Shown piece by piece: positions 8,907 to 17,837 of a stretch of 40,885 nt of DNA (its first letter is position 1; each line of letters begins with the position of its first letter). Made by a program: the position numbers and the translations under genes. The notes beneath the pieces were generated by a model, which saw only the letters and a program-made list of their open reading frames with translations, was not told the origin of the DNA and ran no database searches. The DNA is from Acidobacteriota bacterium (GTDB taxonomy: Bacteria; Acidobacteriota; Terriglobia; Terriglobales; Acidobacteriaceae), in contig QIBC01000003.1 of NCBI GenBank assembly GCA_003225215.1, forward strand, positions 1 to 40,885, read 5' to 3'.

Positions 8907-9617
8907 GTGAGTATTAAACGTCCGCTACTGATTAGCTTTTCCGGACTCGACGGCGCCGGGAAAAGCACGCAAATTGAAAATCTTCAGGAACGCCTGGCTG
9001 CTGCCGGGCTGAAAGTTCGCCTGCTCACTTTTTGGGACGATATTGTCGTGATGACACGCTACCGCGAAGGGTTCGTACACAAAGTCTACGGAAGTGAGAA
9101 AGGCGTCGGCGCGCCTAACAAACCGGTAAAGCGCCGCGACAAGAATGTTCGGGCAGGGTATCTTACGATCGCGCGCCACGCGCTGTACTTGTTGGATGCA
9201 ATCCACCTTCGCACAACGGTGCAGAGAGCGCTGAAATCAGGTGTTGACGTTGTCATTGTCGATCGCTACATCTACGATGAGCTCGCGAATCTGCCGCTCG
9301 AACGCCCAATGACGCTGGCATTCCTCCGGCTCATACAGAAGATCGCACCTTTGCCCGACATCGCTTATCTGCTCGATGCCGATCCCGAAGCCGCGCACAA
9401 GCGCAAGCCGGAATACCCGGTCGACTTCATGCATAAGTGCCGCGTAGCCTATTACCGACTAGCGGCTATGCTCGGCACAATGACGGTTATTCCAGCGCAG
9501 CCGCTGGCCGAAGCAAAAATGGCCGTAATTACCGTCTGTGACAAGACCATTTTGGCGCGCGAACTCGAAATCGCCATCGGACCGCCGAATCGGGGAGTCG
9601 GAGTCCCGGCAGCCTAA
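8907..9617 (+). CDS. Thymidylate-kinase-like P-loop kinase
   Basis: A 236-residue protein starting at GTG 8907 (MSIKRPLLISFSGLDGAGKS). It has a Walker A loop GLDGAGKST at 13-21, a DRYIYDE motif at 119-125 equivalent to the DRY/DRX motif of dTMP kinases, and LLDADPEAAHKRKPEYPVDF at 155-174 covering the lid region. The fold is that of thymidylate kinase, but the lid motif KRKPEYP and DRYIYDE differ from housekeeping Tmk. Similar proteins are often seen in polysaccharide loci, where their substrate is unclear. It is the last gene of the plus-strand block and is followed by a hairpin terminator. A role in nucleotide or sugar phosphorylation for polymer synthesis is inferred; being the genuine dTMP kinase is a weaker alternative. 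Confidence 0.75.
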   Translation: MSIKRPLLISFSGLDGAGKSTQIENLQERLAAAGLKVRLLTFWDDIVVMTRYREGFVHKVYGSEKGVGAPNKPVKRRDKNVRAGYLTIARHALYLLDAIHLRTTVQRALKSGVDVVIVDRYIYDELANLPLERPMTLAFLRLIQKIAPLPDIAYLLDADPEAAHKRKPEYPVDFMHKCRVAYYRLAAMLGTMTVIPAQPLAEAKMAVITVCDKTILARELEIAIGPPNRGVGVPAA

Positions 9618-9668
9618 GTGGCGCAGCTGCCCCGGCTTGATATTGGAATAGAACCCAAAACGGAGCCC

Positions 9669-9689
9669 CGGGCGCCCTCGCCCGTTTTT
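9669..9689. terminator. Intrinsic, probably bidirectional terminator
   Basis: CGGGCG (9669-9674), loop CCCT, CGCCCG (9679-9684) and TTTTT. It lies between the convergent kinase-like gene and purF. AAAACGGAG just upstream gives a T-run on the other strand too. The sequence closely resembles the hairpin at 19831-19852. Confidence 0.75.
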
Positions 9690-9732
9690 CGCTCTACTAG
9701 CAGACTTGTTTTTTTCGGACGTTAAGCTAACG

Positions 9733-11193
9733 CTATTTCCATGCCACCGGGGCCGGCTCAATTTCCTCGACATCGACAATGTCGGTCGGATACTTGCCGG
9801 TGTAGCAAGCGGTGCAGTAAGTAACATTCTCGCCCTCGGCGCAGGCGCGCTTGAGACCGTCTAGTGAGAGATAGGCGAGGGAGTCCGCACCGATATACTC
9901 GCGAATCTCTTCCACAGATTTGTTCGCGGCGATCAGGTGCTTCTTTGAAGGCGTGTCGACTCCATAGAAACAAGGCGAAATTGTCGGAGGGCAGGAAATT
10001 CGCATATGAACTTCGGTCGCGCCCGCATCGCGCACCATGCGAACGATTTTGCGGCTGGTAGTGCCGCGCACGATCGAATCGTCAATAAGAACAACACGCT
10101 TGCCCTTCAACAAATGCTGCACCGGATTTAACTTGAGGCGGACGCCGAAGTCGCGCACACGCTGCTCCGGCTCAATGAATGTGCGGCCGACATAGTGATT
10201 GCGGATTAGCCCGAAGCTGAAAGGGATGCCGCTTTCGTTCGAGTAGCCGACGGCGGCCGTAACTCCCGAATCGGGAACGGGAACGACCAGGTCGGCAACT
10301 ACCGGAGCTTCTCGCGCAAGCTCGCGTCCCAGGGCTTCGCGGCTCTCCTGTACCGGACGGCCGAAGATCACGCTGTCTGGCCGCGAGAAGTACACGTGCT
10401 CAAAGATACAGCTCGACTGCGGCCGGGGCGCAGCAAAGATGCGCGAGTGCACGCCTTCATTGCCCACCACCACAAACTCTCCAGGCTTGACGTCGCGTTC
10501 GTAGCGCGCGCCAATCAGGTCGAAGGCACAGCTCTCCGACGCAAAAACAACAGATGGACGTCCCGACGCATTCGGCAAAGTCGCCATCGAGAGCGGACGA
10601 AATCCCTGGGGATCGCGCGCGGCAAAGATGCGGTCGCGCGTCATGAGCACGAGAGAAAAGGCGCCTTCGATCCGCCTTAAGGCATCGGCGATCGCATCCG
10701 GCAGAGTCTGTTCTTTGGATTGCGCAATCAGATGCACGACTACTTCGGTGTCGCTGGTGGTCTGGAAGATCGATCCGTTCTGCTCGAGCTGACGCCGCAG
10801 GGTATGTGCGTTTACCAGATTCCCGTTATGGGCGAGGGCGATAGCGCCCTTGTTGCACTCCACGCGAATCGGCTGTGCATTTAGCAGAGCAGAGTCGCCG
10901 GTAGTCGAGTAGCGCGTGTGTCCAATCGCCAGAGAGCCCGGCAGTCTGCCCAGCACATCTTCCGTGAAGATGTCTGCCACGAGTCCCATGGCCTTGATGT
11001 TGTGCAGACGCACGAGGTCGGAGCTGGCTATACCGGCCGATTCCTGTCCGCGATGCTGCAGGGCATACAGCCCCAGGTAGACAAGCTTGGAGGCCTCCTG
11101 ATGGCCATGCACTGCCATCACGCCGCATTCGTCGTGGAACTTGTCCGATTTTTCGATGATCGACATTGAGCTGTGACCCCGAATCTCCGTCAC
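9733..11193 (-). CDS. purF: Amidophosphoribosyltransferase (first step of purine synthesis)
   Basis: PurF transfers glutamine amide nitrogen to PRPP to give phosphoribosylamine. The sequence has the N-terminal glutaminase with DECGVMAVHGH (nucleophile Cys exposed after propeptide removal), HRGQESAGI, GHTRYSTTG and NGNLVN. The PRTase domain carries VVLIDDSIVRGTTSRKIV, the PRPP loop. Cysteines near the end (CTACYTGKYP) and in the PRTase half fit the [4Fe-4S] type of PurF, as in Bacillus. The 486-residue length is normal. GTG 11193 was chosen because GGAG lies 5 bases upstream; ATG 11166 is an alternative start nine codons later. It lies 12 bases after purL on the same strand, so the two form an operon. 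Confidence 0.95.
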   Translation of the reverse strand: MTEIRGHSSMSIIEKSDKFHDECGVMAVHGHQEASKLVYLGLYALQHRGQESAGIASSDLVRLHNIKAMGLVADIFTEDVLGRLPGSLAIGHTRYSTTGDSALLNAQPIRVECNKGAIALAHNGNLVNAHTLRRQLEQNGSIFQTTSDTEVVVHLIAQSKEQTLPDAIADALRRIEGAFSLVLMTRDRIFAARDPQGFRPLSMATLPNASGRPSVVFASESCAFDLIGARYERDVKPGEFVVVGNEGVHSRIFAAPRPQSSCIFEHVYFSRPDSVIFGRPVQESREALGRELAREAPVVADLVVPVPDSGVTAAVGYSNESGIPFSFGLIRNHYVGRTFIEPEQRVRDFGVRLKLNPVQHLLKGKRVVLIDDSIVRGTTSRKIVRMVRDAGATEVHMRISCPPTISPCFYGVDTPSKKHLIAANKSVEEIREYIGADSLAYLSLDGLKRACAEGENVTYCTACYTGKYPTDIVDVEEIEPAPVAWK

Positions 11194-11205
11194 TGCGCTC
11201 CGAAG

Positions 11206-13629
11206 CTACTTATCGAGAGTTTCCGGCACTACCCGCTCCGGCACGTCCGAGTGTAAGGCGCATTCCAGGGCCTGAGCCCATACATTTTTTATATCGGCGA
11301 TATAAACCGAAACCGCATCGGAGGGGCCGCGCCGGATAACAAGCCTGTCACCGCCGGTTCGGCCCAGGAACTCTGCTTGGATAGTGTGTTTGGCGGCTAT
11401 CTGTTGGATGAGCTGGCGGTCTCCTGGGACGCAGCAAACGAGCACACGGCTGGCCTGCTCGCCAAAGAGCGCGATCTCCAAAGGCTCTGAGCCTTCGGGC
11501 AAGTGTAACTCTGCCCCGATCTCGTGGCGGAAACATGACTCGGCTATAGCCACGGCTAAACCGCCATCTGAGCAATCGTGCGCTGACTCGATCAAACCCT
11601 TTTCGATCAGCTCCAGCACGCACTTCTGGAGCGCGGCTTCAGATTTGAGATCCAGAGCAGGTGGCTCTCCCCAGAGAGATCCGACGATTTCCTTGGCATA
11701 TTCCGATGAGCCAAGTTGGCGATCATCGTAAGGAGCGAGAGCTGCGGACAGGAGGATCGCCTCGCGTCCCGGCGACCGGAAGTGAGGTGTTGCCGTGCGC
11801 TCGATGCTCTCGACAATACCGACAACGCCAACCACCGGAGTCGGATAGATCCCTTCGCCAAGCGTCTCGTTGTAGAGACTCACGTTGCCGCCTGTAATCG
11901 GAGTACCAAGCGCAGTACACGCCTCGGCTAATCCGTCGATCACCTCGGAGAATTGCCACATGATGTGCGGCTTCTCCGGATTGCCGAAGTTCAGACAGTT
12001 CGTCGCCGCTACCGGCACACCGCCCGCACAGACGACCTTGCGCGCTGCTTCAGCTACCGCGTGCATCGCTCCCAATTTGGGATTCAGGTAACACCATCGG
12101 CCATTGCCGTCGAGCGACATCGCCAGGCCACGCAGGGTGTCCTTGATGCGCATTACGCCGCCGTCCCCGCCCGGACCTTGCACGGTATTGGTTTGCACCA
12201 TCGAGTCGTACTGCTCGTGAATCCAGCGCTTGGAGCAGATGTTCTGGGAAGCGAGCAGTCGCTTAAGCACTCCGGTTAAGTCTGGATTCGCGCCAAGCGG
12301 AGCATTTGCGGGCTTATCCTTCGGCACGGGAACCGTCCACGGCTGCATCGGACGCCGGTACACCGGCGCATCGTCGGTGAGCGAAGTGTTGGGAATATCG
12401 GCAACTATGTTTCCGTGCTCGAGTACACGCATGCGTGGCTCGTTGATCACGCGGCCGATTGTTACTGCGTCGAGGCCCCATTTTTCGAATACGCGGAACA
12501 CTTCGTGCTCGCGTCCGCTCTCCGCAACCAGCAGCATGCGCTCCTGCGACTCACTGAGCATGATCTCGTACGCCGTCATTCCAATCTCGCGCTGCGGAAC
12601 GTGATCGAGCTCGATCTCGATGCCCACGCCGCCGCGCGCACCCATCTCGCAGGTTGAGCAGGTAAGGCCCGCCGCGCCCATATCCTGAATGCCGACCACA
12701 GCGCCAGTCTGCATGGCTTCCAGACAAGCTTCGAGCAGAAGCTTCTCCAAAAAGGGATCTCCAACTTGAACGTTCGGGCGCTTCTGCTCCGATCCCTCCC
12801 TAAACTCCTCGCTGGCCATGGTGGCGCCATGAATGCCGTCTCGTCCCGTCTTCGCCCCAACGTAAATCACCGGATTCCCAGTGCCCGACGCCTTGGCGTA
12901 GAAGATCTCGTCTTTACGCACGAGACCCAGGGCAAATGCATTTACGAGCGGATTCCCGAAATAGCACTCCTCGAACTTGGTCTCGCCGCCGAGGTTCGGT
13001 ACGCCAAAGCAGTTGCCGTACGACGCAATCCCGCTGACTACGCCTTCGAGGATGGAATGGTTCTTGTGAATCAGCTTCTTCGCTTCTAAGCCTCTAAGCT
13101 TTCGAGCCGGAGAGTACGAGGAACTTTGTGCTTGCACCTCGGCCCTTTCTGTCGCCTGTCCTCTATCTGCTGCGGCCGGTGGCTTCCGCCGGTCTACGAT
13201 CCGGCCAAACCGCAGCGAATCCATCACTGCCAGCGGACGCGCACCCATAGTGAAGATGTCACGCAAGATTCCGCCAACTCCGGTCGCGGCCCCTTGGAAA
13301 GGCTCAATGTACGAAGGATGATTGTGCGATTCGATTTTGAACGCGCATGCCCAGCCGTCACCAATGTCGATGATGCCGGCATTCTCCCCCGGTCCCTGGA
13401 CTACGCGCTCGCTCCTGGTGGGCAGGCGTTTCAAATGAACTTTCGATGACTTGTACGAGCAGTGCTCGCTCCACATCACGCTATAAATGCCCAATTCCGT
13501 CAGCGAAGGCTCGCGGCCTAACGCCTGCACGATGCGCTCGTATTCTTCGGGGGTGATGCCGTGCGTCTTCAGCAGCTCAGGGGTGGCCCGACAGGGAAGC
13601 GGAGGAGTTTGGAGCGATTGAGTGGCCAT
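11206..13629 (-). CDS. purL: Phosphoribosylformylglycinamidine synthase subunit PurL, with internal insertion
   Basis: PurL makes FGAM from FGAR using ATP and ammonia, with PurQ and PurS as partners. The family motifs are present: [12 protein letters not shown] (about 52-63), [20 protein letters not shown] (98-117), [34 protein letters not shown] and [10 protein letters not shown]. At 807 residues it is longer than typical small PurL (about 740). The surplus is mostly a hydrophilic, low-complexity stretch at residues ~145-187 (13069-13197) inside a normally short loop. The frame stays open through it, so the gene is probably functional. It is followed by purF 12 bases downstream. Confidence 0.95.
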   Translation of the reverse strand: MATQSLQTPPLPCRATPELLKTHGITPEEYERIVQALGREPSLTELGIYSVMWSEHCSYKSSKVHLKRLPTRSERVVQGPGENAGIIDIGDGWACAFKIESHNHPSYIEPFQGAATGVGGILRDIFTMGARPLAVMDSLRFGRIVDRRKPPAAADRGQATERAEVQAQSSSYSPARKLRGLEAKKLIHKNHSILEGVVSGIASYGNCFGVPNLGGETKFEECYFGNPLVNAFALGLVRKDEIFYAKASGTGNPVIYVGAKTGRDGIHGATMASEEFREGSEQKRPNVQVGDPFLEKLLLEACLEAMQTGAVVGIQDMGAAGLTCSTCEMGARGGVGIEIELDHVPQREIGMTAYEIMLSESQERMLLVAESGREHEVFRVFEKWGLDAVTIGRVINEPRMRVLEHGNIVADIPNTSLTDDAPVYRRPMQPWTVPVPKDKPANAPLGANPDLTGVLKRLLASQNICSKRWIHEQYDSMVQTNTVQGPGGDGGVMRIKDTLRGLAMSLDGNGRWCYLNPKLGAMHAVAEAARKVVCAGGVPVAATNCLNFGNPEKPHIMWQFSEVIDGLAEACTALGTPITGGNVSLYNETLGEGIYPTPVVGVVGIVESIERTATPHFRSPGREAILLSAALAPYDDRQLGSSEYAKEIVGSLWGEPPALDLKSEAALQKCVLELIEKGLIESAHDCSDGGLAVAIAESCFRHEIGAELHLPEGSEPLEIALFGEQASRVLVCCVPGDRQLIQQIAAKHTIQAEFLGRTGGDRLVIRRGPSDAVSVYIADIKNVWAQALECALHSDVPERVVPETLDK

Positions 13630-13702
13630 TTCGGGGGTAAATCTATTTTCTCATGGAACGAAGCTGCGAGCTTCTGGCCGGTGGACGCTAGCTAAACCCA
13701 AG

Positions 13703-13751
13703 AGCGAACACGAAGGGCACGAAGGCAAAACCTCAGTCACAAAGAAGATTC
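13703..13751. repeat. Interspersed repeat of the GCGAACACGAAGG family, copy 1
   Basis: GCGAACACGAAGGGCACGAA, then GGCAAAACC and TCACAAAGAAG, closely matches 32647-32690. It lies upstream of purL. Function unknown. Confidence 0.6.
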
Positions 13752-13775
13752 CTCGGTTTCGCCAGCAGCCGACAG

Positions 13776-14294
13776 CTAGAAGCTAGTAGCTTGTTTTTCC
13801 ACTTCAATCGCGAGATCGGGACGGAGCCGGAACAGTCCCTCCAGGTGATACGCCACGCGCTCCAGCGGAATTGAAAGATACTCCCCGGTCTCAAGGAATC
13901 CGCGGACGTATAGTTCTGCGAACCTCTGCAGACCCAGTTCCCTGTACTGCACCACATGAACAAGTTCGTGGAGAAGCAGCGAGGAGGTGAACTCGTCCTG
14001 CGCCACGATCACGTCAACGAAAGTAACGGCTGCCATGCGTCGAAACGGCGGGAGATTCTGAAAGCCCATGCTCTCCAGTTCGGTATAGAACGGTGGATTC
14101 TGCAGATGTTTCACTCGTGCCAGGCATACTCCATCGAGAACGTCAACGGAAAAGTGGACAGCCAATTGCTTCCGTTCAGCATCGCTCAAGGCCCGCGATC
14201 CTGGTGCATGCGCCTGCCGCTGCTCCTCGATGAATAGGGCGACATTCGAGATGAGCTCAGCGATCTGCCCTGGAGTGAGCGGGAGGCGTTTCAT
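13776..14294 (-). CDS. HExxH-motif putative metallopeptidase-like protein
   Basis: A 172-residue protein beginning MKRLPLTPGQIAELISN. The centre carries LLLHELVHVVQYRELGLQRF, an HExxH zinc-binding signature with a following Gln-Tyr. Further on, ELYVRGFL...YLSIPLERVAYHLEG contains acidic residues that could supply a third metal ligand. This matches the general pattern of the DUF4157/HExxH-Q family of putative zinc peptidases. No signal peptide or membrane segment is visible from this start. In-frame codons extend the frame to 14378, but the upstream residues do not look like protein. The substrate is unknown. Family-level confidence is moderate and the catalytic role is inferred. Confidence 0.7.
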   Translation of the reverse strand: MKRLPLTPGQIAELISNVALFIEEQRQAHAPGSRALSDAERKQLAVHFSVDVLDGVCLARVKHLQNPPFYTELESMGFQNLPPFRRMAAVTFVDVIVAQDEFTSSLLLHELVHVVQYRELGLQRFAELYVRGFLETGEYLSIPLERVAYHLEGLFRLRPDLAIEVEKQATSF

Positions 14295-14565
14295 GGATTG
14301 AATATATCGCCTTCTGAAGACCTGTGTGCTGTATCCCATATTGGGAAGACACACGGGTGCGCTGGTATGCCGTGTCATTTCTGAGACAGCCCGCAGAGCT
14401 GCTGCCCAGAGGGTGGAATCTTTATCGGTAACCGGGAATTATTTACGCGCGCAGCACGCAGCACGCGATTATCCTTCGCAAATTCAGTTGGTTGTGCTGG
14501 CATTCCTCTTGCAAATTCCAGAAGGAGAACGCCATTTCCTGGGTCTTTTCATTTGTGGAGGACGC

Positions 14566-14865
14566 ATGATTCACCGAGCCGCGAAGTCTCCAAGTTGTCC
14601 GTGTGATCGCGCTTTGTTGGGGATTGCCGCGCCTTCAACATGGGGCTCGTGTTTCAGGACGTGGTCCACTGCCGCTTTGCTGGACTACTTTCAGAAGCCC
14701 AGAAGCGCGAAAACTTGGCCAAATTCTTCAGCGAAACGTGATCGGGATCGATCCGGGAAAGATACGGAAGCGATTCGCGCTGAGCTTCAGAAGTTGTTGC
14801 GGCATGCGTATGTCGAAAACCAAAAAGCCGCGCAGACGGGCAGCAGCAGCCCCAGCACTCACTAG
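14566..14865 (+). CDS. Doubtful small ORF, no recognised family
   Basis: A 99-codon frame starting at ATG 14566, preceded by a good GGAGG 5 bases upstream. The C-terminal part (KDTEAIRAELQKLLRHAYVE) looks like a coding helix, but the N-terminal half is rich in Trp, Ser, Cys and Arg and looks poor. In another frame, MGLVFQDVVHCRFAGLLSEA at 14640 also looks protein-like up to a TGA, so this could be a frameshifted remnant. Otherwise the interval 14295-14912 holds no convincing gene. Confidence 0.3.
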   Translation: MIHRAAKSPSCPCDRALLGIAAPSTWGSCFRTWSTAALLDYFQKPRSAKTWPNSSAKRDRDRSGKDTEAIRAELQKLLRHAYVENQKAAQTGSSSPSTH

Positions 14866-14912
14866 TCAAGAGACCTGATACCGAACGTGCGGAGTGTTCT
14901 GAGCGGGGTGCT

Positions 14913-15530
14913 TTAGGTGTTGGCTTGCGCTTTCCGCTCCGATATGGTCTCCCGCAGCGCTACATAACCAGCCAGTACGGCTGCTTTGTGGTCGGAGGTC
15001 CACGGTGGACCCAGCTTCTTTCCGGCAACTGCAAGTTTTTGTAGTGCGATTTGCGTGGAGGCAATCAGCACGCTTTCTGCGATCTGTTCGATGGCGCGTT
15101 CGCGGTATCTCCTTACGGGAATTCTGAGCGATTCGGACGCTTGGACTACAACCTCGCGAAACAGCTCTCCTTCAGCGGTGTGGATGAGTGGATGGGATGC
15201 CAAAATCTGCGGCAGCTCCGGGAGAGGCCTTCCTGAGGCCAGAAGCAGCGCAATAACAGCGACGTCGTATCCGCACGCTTTGAGTTCTTTGGCAGCGACG
15301 GCGATTGTCTCTCTCGCCATGCGTTCCGATTCCGCACGATATTGCAAGAGATACTTCTCGGCTTCCGCCAGCCCAAGTTCCCTGGCGTAATGGAATGGTT
15401 GATTGCCTCGCGGCCCTTTGTCATTTGTAACTGCGATCCGGCGACGGTCGATGATCTCGATCTCGTCGCTGACTGCGACCAGGACTCCCCATCCGGAATG
15501 CATGCGAATGCCAAAGGCTGCGCGCTTCAT
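14913..15530 (-). CDS. Conserved hypothetical protein
   Basis: A 205-residue soluble protein starting MKRAAFGIRMHSGWGVLVAV. It shows an RNase-H-like opening strand pattern (GWGVLVAV....EIIDRRRIAV), PFHYARELG, then a long helix and an ILASHPLIHTAEGELFREVV motif followed by ESLRIPVRRYRERAIEQIAE. Repeated small hydrophobic strands and the conserved-looking HSGWGV and HTAEGELFR motifs suggest a real enzyme-like fold. I know it only as an unnamed family and assign no function. The neighbours (HExxH protein, AraC regulator) give no pathway hint. Confidence 0.7.
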   Translation of the reverse strand: MKRAAFGIRMHSGWGVLVAVSDEIEIIDRRRIAVTNDKGPRGNQPFHYARELGLAEAEKYLLQYRAESERMARETIAVAAKELKACGYDVAVIALLLASGRPLPELPQILASHPLIHTAEGELFREVVVQASESLRIPVRRYRERAIEQIAESVLIASTQIALQKLAVAGKKLGPPWTSDHKAAVLAGYVALRETISERKAQANT

Positions 15531-15723
15531 GAGGTGACTCCATGCACCGGAAGTCTATTCCGGGACGCGTCAATGTCTTGGAAAAATCGGAAGAGGAATG
15601 CATAGCTCGGAGAAAAGCTCGTGGTGCGGTCCCTTCCTATGCTTTTCCGCTGATGTCTACCAGCGCTGAGCCCTACAAAACACCCAGCCGAGGGCGGCCT
15701 GGATCCACGGTCTCCCAGGCGAC

Positions 15724-16521
15724 TTATTCGCAGCGGGTTTTTGAGAAGTCGGCGACGTGATGCGGCGACATGCGGCCTGGGGTGGCGCCAAAGAATTGCG
15801 CAACTTCTTTTGTGAGGTGCGCCTGGTCGAAGTAGCCGAGATCGATGGCGCGGGCTGCGGAGGATTCGTTGGGTTCAGTTTCCATGTGCTGCAGAAATCT
15901 TTGGAAGCGAGTGACGCGCGCTAGTGTCTTCGGGGACAGGCCTAACCAGGTTCCCAGCAGACGAGCGAGCCCGCGGGTGCTGATGTCGCAGGAACGCGCG
16001 AGCTCGGCAATGCGAATTTGTCCTCCGGACTGCTCCACGATCTCGATTGCTTTCTGCACGCAGGGATGAATCGAGCGTCCGGCAAGTCGCGAAAGCATGA
16101 GTTCCTCGAGAGCATCGAAATGCTGATCGACGGTCGAAGCCGACTGGAGACGCTGTTCAAAGCCTAGCGCCTCGTCGGGAGCGATTTCCGCCAGGCGCTT
16201 GCGTTCGCCAACCAAATCGCGCACCGGATTCCGCGTGAAGAGAAATGCCGCACCAGGTTTGAGCCGTACACCAAATAGGGAATGTCCAACGGAAGGAGTT
16301 CCTTCGCGGGGTATAAGCCGCGGGCCGATGAAGTAACATTCCGGAGCCGCACCGGGCTGAATCACGATCGAGACGCCTGTACACGCATCAGGAAATGTGC
16401 GCAGACGGGTCCCGTGCTCGACGTCGACCCACCAATAACATCCGAGAAACGGAGTCACGGCGGGGCTGGCGCGTCGAGTGCGCAACTCCGCTCCCTGGAC
16501 CATGGCGCTGGCGGCATTCAC
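15724..16521 (-). CDS. AraC-family transcriptional regulator
   Basis: A 265-residue regulator. The N-terminal ~150 residues (SPAVTPFLGCYWWVDVEHGT, then FIGPRLIPRE and FGVRLKPGAAFLF) match the ligand-sensing domain common in the DUF6597 type of AraC proteins. The C-terminal domain has two helix-turn-helix units (IRIAELARSCDISTRGLARL and AIDLGYFDQAHLTKEVAQFF) ending GATPGRM, the classic AraC signature. The target genes are unknown. The H-box membrane protein on the same strand lies 60 bases upstream and might be co-transcribed. Confidence 0.9.
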   Translation of the reverse strand: MNAASAMVQGAELRTRRASPAVTPFLGCYWWVDVEHGTRLRTFPDACTGVSIVIQPGAAPECYFIGPRLIPREGTPSVGHSLFGVRLKPGAAFLFTRNPVRDLVGERKRLAEIAPDEALGFEQRLQSASTVDQHFDALEELMLSRLAGRSIHPCVQKAIEIVEQSGGQIRIAELARSCDISTRGLARLLGTWLGLSPKTLARVTRFQRFLQHMETEPNESSAARAIDLGYFDQAHLTKEVAQFFGATPGRMSPHHVADFSKTRCE

Positions 16522-16581
16522 GCCGATATTCTACTGCGCCGCAGACGCCGCCATATCCATGGATGCGAGAGCCCCAGGATC

Positions 16582-16995
16582 TCAGGCTGCGCTCTGGCGG
16601 GGAGGCGAGGAGTCTTCCTGCGGGGCCCCCGGCAGGATCTCGCGGAGCGCCCAGTCGATACGATTAACGGCGTCTCGAATTGTATTGAGCTGCTGTTGCT
16701 GATCTTGAGAGTAGGGGATGTACATAACCGGCTGCAATGCATTGCGCACATGGTGATTCATCAACTCGATCACCCGGAGTCGTTTGATAAGTTCTCTCTC
16801 TCTCCGCCGCTCATACAAGAACACCACCAGCCCGAGCAGCAGGGCAGCAGCGATGTTGTCGATCCAGAGCGCCCCGCCGGTAATGCTCTCGTGCCGCTCA
16901 AGGCCCTCAATCAGGATTCCGAGAGCAAACGAGAGTAGTGGCAATGCAACGCTGAAGAGTGCTTTTCGGTTCGCGCGAACTCCGTTCGAGGGCAT
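16582..16995 (-). CDS. Membrane protein with histidine-kinase-like H-box, no ATPase domain
   Basis: A 137-residue protein from ATG 16995 (MPSNGVRANRKALFSVALPL). It has two membrane segments (ALFSVALPLLSFALGILIEG and IDNIAAALLLGLVVFLYERR), then an arginine-rich junction and IELMNHHVRNALQPVMYI. The last motif resembles the H-box (HRVKN/HHVRN) of histidine kinases of the HWE or DHp type. The frame then ends after a short helix without N, G1 or G2 boxes, so no kinase catalytic domain is present. It could be phosphorylated by another kinase or be a remnant. An upstream ATG at 17052 adds 19 residues; neither start has a clear ribosome site. Confidence 0.6.
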   Translation of the reverse strand: MPSNGVRANRKALFSVALPLLSFALGILIEGLERHESITGGALWIDNIAAALLLGLVVFLYERRRERELIKRLRVIELMNHHVRNALQPVMYIPYSQDQQQQLNTIRDAVNRIDWALREILPGAPQEDSSPPRQSAA

Positions 16996-17198
16996 GCCAA
17001 CTATTATCCGGGAAGTTACTCGGACCGTGGAAGTCATATTGCCAGTTATCACTGTTACGAATCGGTCCTATACCGATTTCCATAGACTGGCCCAGCAATC
17101 CCTCCAAGAATTCGGAATTTTCAACATGCGAAAAGTAATGTTTTGTTAAAGATGCGGCTGGCCCCTTAGTTGCTTTGCATTGGCACAAAGGGAGGAGC

Positions 17199-17492
17199 AT
17201 GAACCAGGAAATCTCCATCTCGTACAGGGCAGTCAAGTCGAAGATATACAAGCTCATTGACGCCTTGGTCGAAGGCGAAAAGAACGAAGCCGAAGTGCAG
17301 GAGTCAATCCAGCGCTGGTGGAAGATGGTTCGGCCAGACGATCGTGCCGTTGCCGAGAAATATCTGGCGATGGTATTGAACCGCTCCAATGCCAGCTTGC
17401 TCGCGATTCGCGACGGCGTTCATTCCTACGAACACTTTAGCGTGCGGCACAACCCGGATTCACGCGTTGGGAATCGACTGCCTGCAGCCTAG
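17199..17492 (+). CDS. Small soluble hypothetical protein
   Basis: A 97-residue protein. ATG 17199 is preceded by AAGGGAGGAG, a strong ribosome site, so this start was preferred over 17175. Sequence features are a helix with ISYRAVKSKIYKLIDALVEG, paired Trp (RWWKMV), and VAEKYLAMVLNRSNASLLAI. There are no signal peptide, membrane segments or catalytic motifs. It is followed directly by a strong terminator, so it is a single-gene unit. Function is unknown. Confidence 0.7.
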   Translation: MNQEISISYRAVKSKIYKLIDALVEGEKNEAEVQESIQRWWKMVRPDDRAVAEKYLAMVLNRSNASLLAIRDGVHSYEHFSVRHNPDSRVGNRLPAA

Positions 17493-17516
17493 AAACTTTT
17501 ATTCCCGGAAATCAAG

Positions 17517-17541
17517 AGGCGGGCCAAAGAGCCCGCCTTTT
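17517..17541 (+). terminator. Intrinsic terminator
   Basis: AGGCGGGC (17517-17524), loop CAAAGA, GCCCGCCT (17531-17538), then TTTT. It ends the small gene at 17492. Confidence 0.85.
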
Positions 17542-17642
17542 CATTTGTGGCTTTTGTGGCTCAATTTCCGAATAGTGGCTGGCGGGTTTTGGTAAGGGAG
17601 CTCCAGTCGGCCCCGCCCAGCGAATGAAGAGGCCGGAAATCC

Positions 17643-17703
17643 GGCTTCAGCCGCTGAGGTACTCTTTCTAAATTGGAAAAAGGCGCCGGGGGCTGAAGCC
17701 CGA
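17643..17703. repeat. GGCTTCAGCCG interspersed inverted repeat, copy 1
   Basis: GGCTTCAGCC near 17643 is mirrored by GGCTGAAGCC ending at 17700, with an AAATTGGAAAA core. The same family appears at 40652-40790. The gap 17542-17837 otherwise shows no gene. It lies just downstream of the exporter gene on the other strand. Confidence 0.65.
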
Positions 17704-17837
17704 TTCTAGGTCTGGGCTGATAGCACGGCTCCGCTTGCGCTGAAGCCATGCCCCTTCAAAACCATTTCCGCAAAGCTAATTTAGACAAGCTTGCTCCGCG
17801 CTCCGTCTCAACCAGTTTTGCTGAAGTCGTGGAAGAC

